This document shows, in pieces, positions 6,581 through 14,407 of a DNA stretch of 15,603 bases. Positions within the stretch are counted from its first letter, which is position 1; the number at the start of each line of letters is the position of its first letter. The position numbers and the translations under genes were made by a program. Source of the DNA: Thermofontimicrobium_A sp034505795. Its GTDB lineage: Bacteria > Zhuqueibacterota > Zhuqueibacteria > Thermofontimicrobiales > Thermofontimicrobiaceae. Location of the stretch: assembly GCA_034505795.1 (NCBI GenBank), contig JAPDQM010000094.1, positions 1 to 15,603 of the forward strand, read 5' to 3'. The notes beneath the pieces are model-generated. The model was not told the origin of the DNA, did not search any database, and saw nothing but the letters and a program-made list of their open reading frames with translations.

Positions 6581-8578
6581 ATGAATGAACAGAACAAGAA
6601 AACGACCAAGAAGCCGAAGAAACTGGAAAAGCGAGTGCATTTCTCGCTGTGGTACATTTTGTTCGGTATTTTAACCATGTTCTTGCTGGAGACCATTCTC
6701 CTGAAAGAAAAAATTGTCAAAGTACCTTACAGCCAATTCAAAGAGATGGTCAGTCGTGGTCAGGTCAAAGAGTGCATGATCAGTGAGGGGAAAATCGTTG
6801 GCACATATTTCTCGGATCTAACCCGACTGGATTCGCTGCGACAGGTTTATGGTTTGCGCGTGGATACTGCGAATGTTGCCGCTCATGAGTACAAGCAATT
6901 CTGGAGCTGGATCGATTCACTGATCACCAATGCTCCGCCTCGGGATCGCAAGGCACTGCAAGAAAAATTAGCGGTCACCCGTTTCGAGACCACCCGGGTA
7001 GAAGATACTGCGCTGGTGGGTCAGTTGGAAGCGCGGGGTATCGAATTTTCGGGGCAACCCGATCGGGGCTGGTTTTTCAATTTTTTGGTTGCCTGGGTGT
7101 TTCCGCTGTTGGTGCTGTTTGCTATATGGGGCTTTGTGTTCCGGCGGATGAACCCCACCGGTGGCATGCTATCCATTGGCAAAAGCAAAGCCAAAGTCTA
7201 TGTGGAAGGCCAAACGGGAGTCACGTTCAAGGATGTAGCTGGTGTGGACGAAGCGGTTCAGGAAGTCAGTGAGATTGTGGAATTTTTAAAGGATCCATCC
7301 AAATTTCAAACCCTGGGTGGTCGTATTCCCAAAGGCGTGTTGTTGGTCGGCCCACCCGGCACCGGCAAAACGCTCCTGGCTCGAGCCGTGGCTGGCGAAG
7401 CTGGTGTCCCGTTTTTCTCCATGTCCGGCTCGGACTTTGTGGAGATGTTTGTCGGTGTCGGCGCAGCCCGGGTGCGTGATCTATTTCAACAGGCAGCACA
7501 GCGTTCGCCCTGCATTATTTTCATTGACGAACTGGACGCACTGGGCAAGGCCCGAAGCATCAGCCCCATTAGTGGCGGGCATGACGAACGGGAGCAGACG
7601 TTGAACCAATTGCTGGCCGAGATGGATGGCTTCGATCCCAACATCGGGGTCATCATCATGGCGGCCACCAACCGGCCCGAGATTCTGGATTTGGCGCTGT
7701 TGCGGCCCGGGCGATTCGATCGGCAGGTGGTGGTGGACCGGCCGGATATCAACGGTCGAGAGGCGATTCTGAAAGTCCATTCTCGTAACGTCAAATTGGA
7801 TAAAGATGCCGATCTCCGCATCATTGCTGCCCGAACGCCGGGGTTCGTGGGAGCCGACCTGGCCAACGTAATCAACGAAGCGGCATTGCTGGCTGCCCGC
7901 GCGGGCAAAAAAAAGGTGGAATTGGCGGACCTGGAGGAGGCCATTGATCGCGTGATGGCTGGGCTGGAGCGAAAGAGCCGGGTGCTTAATAAGCACGAGA
8001 AGGAAATCGTGGCCTATCATGAAGCCGGCCATGCCATCGTGGGTGCCAGTTTGCCCAATACCGATCCCGTGCATCGGGTATCCATCATCCCTCGTGGAGT
8101 GGCAGCGCTGGGCTATACACTGCAACTGCCCACTGAGGATCGGTACTTGATGACCAAGTCGGAACTGGAGAGTCGCTTGAAAGTGTTCCTGGGCGGTCGT
8201 GTGGCTGAGGAACTGATCTTTCGCGAAGTTTCTACGGGTGCGCAGAACGATCTCGAGCGCGCGACGCAGATCGCTCGTTCGATGGTAGTGGAATACGGCA
8301 TGAGCGAAAAGTTGGGACCGTTATCGTACGGCAGCGGCCAGCGATCGCTCTTTTTGGGCCAGCAACTACCAGAATCGCGGCCGTATAGTGAACAGATTGC
8401 GGCCGAAATCGATAACGAAGTGCGCCAGATTGTCGAACAGGCGCATCAGCAAGTCAGGAATCTACTTTCCGAAAGACGGGACAAGTTGGAAGCCCTGGCC
8501 AAACGCCTGCTCGAAGTCGAAATCGTAGATGGCGAAGAGTTGCGGCAACTGCTGGGATTTACTGAACAGCCGGCCTAA
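6581..8578 (+). CDS. ftsH: ATP-dependent zinc metalloprotease FtsH
   Basis: Membrane-anchored AAA+ protease that degrades misfolded membrane proteins and short-lived regulators; it works as a hexamer. It is 665 residues and looks complete. A basic N-terminus precedes membrane segment 1 (about 24-46), then a periplasmic domain of roughly 115 residues, then membrane segment 2 (about 163-185). The AAA domain has Walker A GPPGTGKT (257-264), Walker B IIFIDE with Asp316 and Glu317, and the second region of homology with Arg375, Arg378 and Arg381. The protease domain has HEAGH at 480-484 and the third zinc ligand Asp557 in GAQNDLE. All key residues are present. ATG 6581 has AAGG upstream. The periplasmic loop is longer than in E. 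coli FtsH. It follows the YkgJ-like gene closely, with no promoter of its own recognised. Confidence 0.98.
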   Translation: MNEQNKKTTKKPKKLEKRVHFSLWYILFGILTMFLLETILLKEKIVKVPYSQFKEMVSRGQVKECMISEGKIVGTYFSDLTRLDSLRQVYGLRVDTANVAAHEYKQFWSWIDSLITNAPPRDRKALQEKLAVTRFETTRVEDTALVGQLEARGIEFSGQPDRGWFFNFLVAWVFPLLVLFAIWGFVFRRMNPTGGMLSIGKSKAKVYVEGQTGVTFKDVAGVDEAVQEVSEIVEFLKDPSKFQTLGGRIPKGVLLVGPPGTGKTLLARAVAGEAGVPFFSMSGSDFVEMFVGVGAARVRDLFQQAAQRSPCIIFIDELDALGKARSISPISGGHDEREQTLNQLLAEMDGFDPNIGVIIMAATNRPEILDLALLRPGRFDRQVVVDRPDINGREAILKVHSRNVKLDKDADLRIIAARTPGFVGADLANVINEAALLAARAGKKKVELADLEEAIDRVMAGLERKSRVLNKHEKEIVAYHEAGHAIVGASLPNTDPVHRVSIIPRGVAALGYTLQLPTEDRYLMTKSELESRLKVFLGGRVAEELIFREVSTGAQNDLERATQIARSMVVEYGMSEKLGPLSYGSGQRSLFLGQQLPESRPYSEQIAAEIDNEVRQIVEQAHQQVRNLLSERRDKLEALAKRLLEVEIVDGEELRQLLGFTEQPA

Positions 8579-8765
8579 TCAGGTAAGTAGCGGCGCCCGC
8601 CGCTCGCCCGCATGGGAAAGAGACATTGCTACCTTCACAAAATACGCGTCGTGCCGCGATAAACCAAAGTTGGCATTTTTGCCTTATGTTTGCTGTACGA
8701 AGTAGCTGGCTGTTGCAAAATTGAAATTGTGATGATCAGAAATGAAAAAATATTAGAAAATGCAC

Positions 8766-8793
8766 TTGACATTTCCAAAAAATCGTTTATATT
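8766..8793 (+). promoter_or_regulatory. Orphan sigma70-type promoter
   Basis: TTGACA (8766-8771) and TATATT (8788-8793) are 16 bases apart, the same boxes and spacing as the S46 peptidase promoter. The next gene begins 460 bases later. The transcript either has a very long leader or encodes a small RNA. The predicted start, near 8800, coincides with a possible hairpin: GTAGGC (8800-8805) pairing with GCCTAC (8830-8835). Confidence 0.6.
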
Positions 8794-8950
8794 GAAATCG
8801 TAGGCCGGGCGAAGCGGTTTTATTGGCCAGCCTACCGGGTCAAATGTCGTCATGCCTTTTTCCGTTTATTCGGATCTCCAGAAATTGAATTTCCAGCCCA
8901 CGTTTGCCGGGGGCAGGTAATCTGGCAAATGTGCGATCGTCCTAATCCAT

Positions 8951-9240
8951 TCACTCATTCGGTGGCCAACACTGTTTTTGGTCAGTTGCGGTCGAGTTGA
9001 ATGGGCGGGGGATGATTTTTTTTCGGAGCGCCTTTTCAAACTCCTGATAGATTGATTTCATCTCATCAAACAGGAATTGGGGCGCAGAATTATCGCAAGG
9101 AATTTCTAAACGCCGCACCTTGCCTGTGGCTGCGGCAGTAAATTTCCATTTTTATTCGGGTCAATCGTAAGAGCATAGTCGGCGGGGGTATGCTTTTTTT
9201 GCTTCTATGTGAAGGTTCGACAGCTTTATTTCATCAGCGG
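8951..9240 (-). pseudogene. Possible frameshifted coding remnant, unknown family
   Basis: Read on the - strand, one frame coming from the right gives a protein-like stretch (HIEAKKAYPADYALTID) that stops at 9106-9108. The neighbouring frame is open from 9151 to a stop at 8951-8953 and reads in part ATGKVRRLEIPC and FDEMKSIYQEFEKALRKK. A single missing A near 9143-9145 would join the two into one continuous product of about 100 residues. No start or ribosome-binding site is evident, and after 8951 the same frame meets another stop at 8942. I do not recognise the family. It could equally be chance openness within a regulatory region. Confidence 0.22.
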
Positions 9241-9259
9241 GCTTTGGAGGAGAGGAACG

Positions 9260-10579
9260 ATGAAACGATTGTCGATATTCGTATGGGGGGCGCTATTTTA
9301 TTTTTCGAGCTACAACACTGGCCTAACTGAATCTGCCGCAGTCCATCAAATCAACCGCTCATTGATCACCTGCCGAGATTACCTGCTTGCGGCCGGCCTG
9401 GAAAACGTTCAATTCCAGATTGCCCGGCACCAGACCATCTGGCTGAGTTACGAAAATCGGCGCTATCGCAATGAGATCACCGCGCTGGGAATCGTGCTCA
9501 CCTATGCCACCCACTGTTTACCCTTTGCCCAACATTTCGTGGTGGTGCCGCATTATCGAAAGATGCCGCTGCGGTATATCGAAGTGGACCGGGAGGTCTT
9601 TCAAAAATTTCTACAGCAGGAAATATCAGCAGATGACCTGGTGGAACATCTGCAGATATCCTATGAATCGCCTGCTGAAAAACCGCTCACCGGCTATCGT
9701 TCCTCCATGGCGCAATCGTCGCTGTTTCACATCGACCTGATGCTCAGTCCTGGCGTCAAGGCACAATTTGCCCGGCCGGACGATCCGGCACAATTGCAAT
9801 TCAATTGCCTGGCCGATCTATCGGTCACCATCGCTCCGGGGCTGCAATTGTTCGGCCAATGGATTGGGCCGCTGTACAACGAATTCCAGCGACCCGAAAC
9901 CAACTCCCGCGTCGGTGCGCTCTATTTACAGCAGTTGGTCCGTTTGCCGGCCCGAACATTTGTGACCATGAGCGCCGGTCGCTTCGAATTCGATCGCCAG
10001 GGGCTTTCGGCGCAGGTGAAAACCTTTTTCTGGCGGGAGCGATTGAGCCTCGCCGCTCGCGGGGATTATGTTTCCGGCCAGGCGATCAATCGGCTGCTGC
10101 CACTGGAGTTGCCCAGTCATAACAAATTATCCTACCTGTTTCAAGTGCAATACCGTTTTGAGCCGATCCATTTCATGGCGCAACTTACGTGGGGTCGCTA
10201 CCTGCTGGGCGATCAGGGCTGGCGTATTGATATCGTGCGGCTGTTTCATGAAATCGAACTCGGCTTTATGGGCGTCTGGAACGAATCATTGGATTTTTTA
10301 ACGGGCATGACAGTGCGCCTGCCATTGCCGATGGCCAAGCATCCCTGGCCTGGCGCCGTTCGCGTACGATCGCCCAACTATCTCTCGTGGAACTATCGCT
10401 ATCTTCCGTGCTTCGATGGCTTGATTCTGGATACTGGCGAGGATTTTGAAACCATTGCCCGGCAATTCACCCGCAGCTTCATCCGCGGCAATTGCCAGCA
10501 ATTCCAAACCGCGCTGCGCTATGTGCGCCTAAATACAACTGATGCTCATCAAAAATTATTAGCCGAGCGAGGAAAGTGA
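9260..10579 (+). CDS. YjbH-like outer-membrane protein, C-terminal-half type
   Basis: Protein of 439 residues. ATG 9260 is preceded by GGAGG and AGAGG, and opens a signal peptide (MKRLSIFVWGALFYFSS, with likely cleavage near residues 20-28), so I prefer it to the TTG-type start upstream at 9209. The rest is rich in alternating polar and aromatic strands, for example GLQLFGQWIGP, FVTMSAGRFEFD and HFMAQLTWGRYLLG, consistent with a beta-barrel. The closing region, SPNYLSWNYRYLP followed by TRSFIRGN, resembles the C-terminal half of YjbH (PF06082), a protein linked to exopolysaccharide production in enterobacteria. Its stop TGA overlaps the next gene's ATG by one base (TGATG), which points to translational coupling. 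The family call is moderate; the function is inferred from YjbH only. Confidence 0.62.
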   Translation: MKRLSIFVWGALFYFSSYNTGLTESAAVHQINRSLITCRDYLLAAGLENVQFQIARHQTIWLSYENRRYRNEITALGIVLTYATHCLPFAQHFVVVPHYRKMPLRYIEVDREVFQKFLQQEISADDLVEHLQISYESPAEKPLTGYRSSMAQSSLFHIDLMLSPGVKAQFARPDDPAQLQFNCLADLSVTIAPGLQLFGQWIGPLYNEFQRPETNSRVGALYLQQLVRLPARTFVTMSAGRFEFDRQGLSAQVKTFFWRERLSLAARGDYVSGQAINRLLPLELPSHNKLSYLFQVQYRFEPIHFMAQLTWGRYLLGDQGWRIDIVRLFHEIELGFMGVWNESLDFLTGMTVRLPLPMAKHPWPGAVRVRSPNYLSWNYRYLPCFDGLILDTGEDFETIARQFTRSFIRGNCQQFQTALRYVRLNTTDAHQKLLAERGK

Positions 10580-11472
10580 TGGCATTGCCAGCGAGTATTG
10601 GCACTCTAAAATTGATTCTTCCCGAAGCGGTTCATTCCAATCTTGCAATCATCGCAACGTGCCTGGGCGTCCCAGCCGCCAGCTACTTGCGGCAGGGCTT
10701 GGCTTATCTGCGGACAACCAAGTCGATTGCCTGGCGGAGTGGGATGCTTTTGTTCGGGTTGATGTTCTTCTACATCTTCACCTTATCGGTCAGCGCCAGG
10801 GCCGGCATCTCCCTGGCTGGCACCAGCGGGCTGATCAATATCCCCACCGCCGAGGTGATCAGCGACCAGCAGGTAACCATCGGCATCGGCTATGTCAATC
10901 GCTACGCGGCCTATCTCGAACGAGGGCGCTGCGATAATTTTCCGTTCTACATTGTGCTCGGCTATCTGCCGCGGCTGGAGTTCAGCGCCGGGGTTAACTT
11001 TGTGCCCGGCGAAAAAAGCTACGATGGCACCAACACCTACAAGGATGGCGTGGTTAGTTTGCAGTTTCTGCTATTCAAAGAACGAAAATTCTTACCAGCC
11101 CTGGCCCTGGGCGCCCGGGATATTTACAGTTTTATTCTGCTAAATACGAGCTTCGTGGTCGCCAGCAAGACCATCATTGCCAAACCTACCATCAATTGGC
11201 GCCTGCATGTGGGCTATGGCTCCGACATCATTGACCAGCACCTCGGCGTCCCTAAGAAAGATCGCCACTTTCCGGTTGGGCATACCATTGTTGGTCCTTT
11301 CGGCGGGCTGGAGATCGACTGGAAACGCACGGTTACCTACCTGCTGGAGTATGACACGCGAATGATCAACACGGGCATTCGTTTTCGATGGCTGAGGTAT
11401 TGGCAACTTGATATATTGCTGTTGAACATGGAATATTGGAGTGGCAATCTGAGTTGGTCGTTTGAGCTGTGA
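10579..11472 (+). CDS. YjbH-like outer-membrane protein, N-terminal-half type
   Basis: Protein of 297 residues beginning at the ATG in the TGATG overlap, with GAGG in the preceding gene's tail. The part from residue 76 on starts GISLAGTSGLINIPTAEVI, which is the typical opening of YjbH-family barrels, and continues with strand-like segments such as GIGYVNRYAAYL and RLEFSAGVNFVPG. A hydrophobic stretch at 56-70 followed by SARA is a good export signal with cleavage after 75. That leaves an unusually long leader of about 55 residues before it. Starts at TTG 10687 or ATG 10744 would give shorter signals but have no clear ribosome-binding site. Together with the previous gene it seems to supply, as two polypeptides, what enterobacterial YjbH has in one chain of about 700 residues. 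Confidence 0.66.
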   Translation: MALPASIGTLKLILPEAVHSNLAIIATCLGVPAASYLRQGLAYLRTTKSIAWRSGMLLFGLMFFYIFTLSVSARAGISLAGTSGLINIPTAEVISDQQVTIGIGYVNRYAAYLERGRCDNFPFYIVLGYLPRLEFSAGVNFVPGEKSYDGTNTYKDGVVSLQFLLFKERKFLPALALGARDIYSFILLNTSFVVASKTIIAKPTINWRLHVGYGSDIIDQHLGVPKKDRHFPVGHTIVGPFGGLEIDWKRTVTYLLEYDTRMINTGIRFRWLRYWQLDILLLNMEYWSGNLSWSFEL

Positions 11473-11482
11473 TCCTGGTGCG

Positions 11483-11514
11483 GCTGGCATCGGATTTTGC
11501 GTTTCATTGCCAGC
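11483..11514 (+). terminator. Possible weak terminator hairpin
   Basis: GCTGGCA (11483-11489) pairs with TGCCAGC (11508-11514), seven base pairs with an 18-base loop, followed by ATTTT. It lies 10 bases after the second YjbH-like gene. The long loop and short T run make it a weak candidate. Confidence 0.35.
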
Positions 11515-11611
11515 ATTTTGGAAATTGCGCCAGGCGGTCTTAAAAGCAGCACTCATAATGGAAACTCAGGGGCTCCGCAAGCAAGCCTCGACAGCAAAGA
11601 TGGGCCTGTAA

Positions 11612-11657
11612 CTGACCGGTCGCTGCGAGCGACCGGTCAGTCCGAGCGACCGGTCAG
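11612..11657. repeat. Inverted repeat element with extra arm copy (element B)
   Basis: CTGACCGGTCGCT (11612-11624) and AGCGACCGGTCAG (11628-11640) form a perfect 13-bp stem with a 3-base loop. After TCCG, the complete right arm AGCGACCGGTCAG is repeated (11645-11657). The self-complementary 8-mer GACCGGTC therefore occurs three times in 46 bases. The layout is the same as that of the element at 986-1025, though the sequence differs. It lies 50 bases upstream of a consensus promoter. It may be a multi-site operator or a dispersed palindromic repeat; there is no T tract. Confidence 0.85.
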
Positions 11658-11706
11658 TGCGGTTGTGTAATTTATCATCCATCCTGTTTTCTACCAAAAA
11701 AACCAG

Positions 11707-11735
11707 TTGACATTTCCATCCAATTTTATTATAAT
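11707..11735 (+). promoter_or_regulatory. Perfect consensus sigma70 promoter
   Basis: TTGACA (11707-11712) and TATAAT (11730-11735) match the sigma70 consensus at all twelve positions with the ideal 17-base spacing. Transcription should begin near 11742, leaving a leader of about 37 bases before the ATG at 11779. Confidence 0.85.
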
Positions 11736-11778
11736 TACCCCTGTCAATCCAACAATAAATATCAATCTTGAGGGCGAA

Positions 11779-13173
11779 ATGAATTGGAGATGGAGCAAAC
11801 TGCTTCTCGTCTTGGGGGGATGGCTGCTATTCGCTGCTTTAGGGCAGACGCAGGATGAATTCATGCAATTTACGTACTACGATCAGGTGCGCTGGTCGCC
11901 GGATGGAAAGCAGTTGGCCTTTCGCTGTATTTTGCTCGATGAAGCTCGACCCGAAATCGCGAAAGTGAATCTTTTGCTCAAAGACCTCCATGCCGACCAA
12001 ATGATGTGCCTGGATCCGCAGCCGGAGCGATTTAGAATTTCTCAGGATAAAAAATACTTGCTCTTTTCGAGTGCCTACGGCTTGTACCTCATTTCGCTGG
12101 AAAAAAATATCCAGCCGGTCCTCGTCTATTTTCGAGAGCCGACAGCCGATTGGTTCTGGCAGGATTTTGGGTTTTACCGGGATAGAAGGACGATTTACCT
12201 CCTTCGTAGTGACCGAACCGGTGCTGTCATTCAGGAAAACCATCGTTTGAAATTCTCAGATGCTAACCGCTCTGATATAAGCTGGCTAAAAACGAAAAAA
12301 TTGAACAAAGAGATCCGCACTGCACGCTTCAATCTTCCAATGGAGGAGTTGAATCAACGTACCCGTTTAAAAATCAGAAATAAAATTCTCGCATTTGAGC
12401 CCAAAACCGATACCGGTGCCTATCAATTTGTCTGTCAGTCGGTGGCTCAGCCATCCTCAGCGACGGTGCTGATCAAAAGCTGTCGGCCGCGGCTGATCAT
12501 TCCCAATCCGGATAGCACCGAGGTGATTGTTTCGGTCTTCGAGGGAGGCGGCCATCGCACCTATCGTTTCTCGCTGACCAGTTCACAATTGACCCCCATT
12601 GCCGATGTCCGCTATCTTGCGCTCTCCTGGCTGGATGCAGCGCAATATATCTGCCTTTCGGATTCGGGACTGTATTGGCGCAGTATCGATAGAGCAAATG
12701 ACCGCAGGCTGGATCGCCGGACGATCGCGGGATGGTGTCAGAGCATTGATTTGACTCTGCCGCAATTTGAAATTCAGGTCAGTTTCGAGAAGGACGAGGA
12801 GCGGGCGAAAAAACTGGTGGAGCGGCTGCGAGCTGATGGTTATGCCGCAAGAATGAAGTATGTGAAAGACCTGTCGCAGCAGGGCTATCGCATCCGAGTG
12901 GGAGGTTTTAAAACCCGCGACGAGGCGCAACAGGCGGGGCGCCAGTTGAAATCGAAGGGGTATGGTTTCTGGATCGATGCGCTGACGGACTGGTATGACT
13001 ATTTTTCTGCACCGTGGCCGGAGGAACGGCAGGCAATGGGAGGACAGACAGCGGCAGTGCAGTATCGGCTGGAGCGCTATTTGCGCAGCCGCATTGTGGT
13101 AATCGATGCCAAAGGAACCAGTCGCATCGCGGTAGATGAGATGAATAATATTCCCGATCGGACGCGGTGGTAG
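11779..13173 (+). CDS. Secreted propeller-like protein with C-terminal SPOR domain
   Basis: Protein of 464 residues. ATG 11779 has GAGGGCGAA just upstream; the longer frame back to 11707 would start inside the promoter -35 box. Residues 1-23 form a signal peptide or anchor (WRWSKLLLVLGGWLLFAALG). Residues about 28-320 carry TolB/WD40-like strands, for example VRWSPDGKQLAF, RISQDKKYLLFS and PRLIIPNPDSTEV. Residues about 330-400 match a SPOR domain: FEIQVSF, then a helix (ERAKKLVERLRADGY), then YRIRVGGFKTRDEAQQAGRQL. SPOR domains bind septal peptidoglycan stripped of stem peptides, so the protein is expected in the periplasm on the cell wall. About 65 further residues follow with no recognised domain. 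The SPOR call is strong, the propeller call moderate. It is transcribed alone from a strong promoter. Confidence 0.8.
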   Translation: MNWRWSKLLLVLGGWLLFAALGQTQDEFMQFTYYDQVRWSPDGKQLAFRCILLDEARPEIAKVNLLLKDLHADQMMCLDPQPERFRISQDKKYLLFSSAYGLYLISLEKNIQPVLVYFREPTADWFWQDFGFYRDRRTIYLLRSDRTGAVIQENHRLKFSDANRSDISWLKTKKLNKEIRTARFNLPMEELNQRTRLKIRNKILAFEPKTDTGAYQFVCQSVAQPSSATVLIKSCRPRLIIPNPDSTEVIVSVFEGGGHRTYRFSLTSSQLTPIADVRYLALSWLDAAQYICLSDSGLYWRSIDRANDRRLDRRTIAGWCQSIDLTLPQFEIQVSFEKDEERAKKLVERLRADGYAARMKYVKDLSQQGYRIRVGGFKTRDEAQQAGRQLKSKGYGFWIDALTDWYDYFSAPWPEERQAMGGQTAAVQYRLERYLRSRIVVIDAKGTSRIAVDEMNNIPDRTRW

Positions 13174-13312
13174 GAATAAGTAGACGAGAGTCGATTGGCC
13201 TTCATCTTCGAAATTACCCGGCTGGGCCTATTGAATTGAAGCGGTCGATGGGATTTGCATTAGAAATTGGAAAGTGATTATGGGTAATAATTGAATTATA
13301 ACTTGCCTAATC

Positions 13313-13318
13313 AAGGAG
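13313..13318 (+). promoter_or_regulatory. Ribosome-binding site that fixes a TTG start
   Basis: AAGGAG lies six bases before TTG 13325. No ATG or GTG in frame nearby has comparable support, so this site decides the start of the DUF362 gene. Confidence 0.8.
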
Positions 13319-13324
13319 CGAAAT

Positions 13325-14395
13325 TTGAAATCAGACGTCTATTTTGTGGCTGTTTCGGCACAGGAAAAGCTGGAGGACATTCAGCAAAAACTGTTTGCCC
13401 TATATCAAGCGGCCCATTTGGAGCAATGTTTCGAGCCCATGGATCTGGTGGGAATCAAAATTCACTTTGGCGAGGAGGGAAATCGGCATCATATTCCAGC
13501 CAGCTATTTGAAGCCAATCATTGAAGATTTAAAACAAAAACAGACGCGACCGTTTTTCACCGACACGTGTGTGCTGTACAAAAGCAAGCGCTCGGACGCT
13601 GTAAATCACTTATTGCTGGCCGAGGAGAATGGCTACGGTTTGAAGGAGAGCGGGATTCCGGTCATCATCGCCGATGGTTTGCGGGGCAGCAATGAGATCG
13701 AAGTAAAGATTCCGGGCAAGCTGTTCAATAAAGTAGCGATTGCAGCCGATGCCATGACCTGCAATGCGATGCTGGTGGTAACTCACGTTACGGGTCATCT
13801 TGCTTCCGGCCTGGGCGGTGCAATTAAGAACATGGGAATGGGGCTGGCGAGTCGCAAGGGCAAGCTGCGACAGCATTCTTCAATGAAGCCGCGCATCAAC
13901 ATCGCCAGGTGCACGGGCTGCGGCCAATGCATCATCTGGTGTCCGGAGAATGCGATCACGATGACCGGCAGTTTCGCCGCGATTAATGAAAAAATTTGCA
14001 TCGGCTGTGGCGAATGTTTGACGGTTTGTCATTTTGAAGCGGTGAAATATAATTGGAAAACATCAAACGATAGTTTGCAGCGGAAGATGGCTGAACATGC
14101 CCTGGGTGCGGTCATCCAGAAGCCGGGCAAAGTGGCGTATTTGAATTTTCTATTGAATGTGACCAAAGATTGTGATTGCCTACCGGGCTCGCAGAAACCG
14201 ATTATCCACGATATCGGCATTCTGGCCAGCAAAGATCCGGTGGCGATTGATGCCGCCAGCTTGAATCTGGTGGAGCAATTTTCAGGGAAAAGTTTGGCGT
14301 CACAGGCGTATTCGAGCATCGATCCAACCGTGCAACTCAGTCATGGTCAGATGATTGGACTGGGATCCATGAATTACGAACTGATAACTTTGTAG
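13325..14395 (+). CDS. DUF362 protein with two [4Fe-4S] ferredoxin motifs
   Basis: Protein of 356 residues starting at TTG 13325, set by AAGGAG six bases upstream. The N-terminal part (about 1-185) and the C-terminal part (about 270-356) together match the DUF362 domain, including VGIKIHFGEEG near 42 and the segment HLASGLGGAIKNMGMG near 160-175. Between them are two ferredoxin-type motifs: Cys196, 199, 202 and 206 (CTGCGQCIIWCP) and Cys225, 228, 231 and 235 (CIGCGECLTVC), enough for two [4Fe-4S] clusters. No signal peptide is seen, so it is cytoplasmic. DUF362 iron-sulfur proteins are widespread, but their reaction is unknown; electron transfer is inferred from the clusters. A nitroreductase gene follows after 12 bases, so the two are almost certainly co-transcribed. 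No good promoter was found in the preceding 150 bases. Confidence 0.92.
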   Translation: MKSDVYFVAVSAQEKLEDIQQKLFALYQAAHLEQCFEPMDLVGIKIHFGEEGNRHHIPASYLKPIIEDLKQKQTRPFFTDTCVLYKSKRSDAVNHLLLAEENGYGLKESGIPVIIADGLRGSNEIEVKIPGKLFNKVAIAADAMTCNAMLVVTHVTGHLASGLGGAIKNMGMGLASRKGKLRQHSSMKPRINIARCTGCGQCIIWCPENAITMTGSFAAINEKICIGCGECLTVCHFEAVKYNWKTSNDSLQRKMAEHALGAVIQKPGKVAYLNFLLNVTKDCDCLPGSQKPIIHDIGILASKDPVAIDAASLNLVEQFSGKSLASQAYSSIDPTVQLSHGQMIGLGSMNYELITL

Positions 14396-14407
14396 AAAGA
14401 TACGGCA

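Larger units (their letters stand above)
8579..9259. other. Gene-free stretch of 681 bp
   Basis: No convincing + strand gene was found here. It contains a GC-rich short hairpin (AGCGGCG-CC-CGCCGCT, 8589-8604) just after ftsH, an orphan promoter (8766-8793), a hairpin at the predicted transcript start (8800-8835), and on the - strand two overlapping frames that together look like a broken coding sequence. The last 20 bases hold the ribosome-binding site of the next gene. It is several times longer than most other gaps in the window. Confidence 0.7.

Noticed and set aside
7481..8125. 214-codon open frame on the - strand inside ftsH
   Set aside because: Antisense to the highly conserved AAA and protease domains; no domain recognised.
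8589..8604. GC-rich hairpin after ftsH as a terminator
   Set aside because: The 7-bp stem has a 2-base loop and no T run follows, so it does not meet the usual criteria.
8852..8920. 22-codon + strand frame after the orphan promoter
   Set aside because: No ribosome-binding site and no recognisable peptide features; it cannot be told from chance.
13267..13302. AT-rich sequence as a promoter for the DUF362 operon
   Set aside because: TTGGAA has no -10 box at a suitable distance and the TATAAC nearby has no -35, so no confident call is possible.
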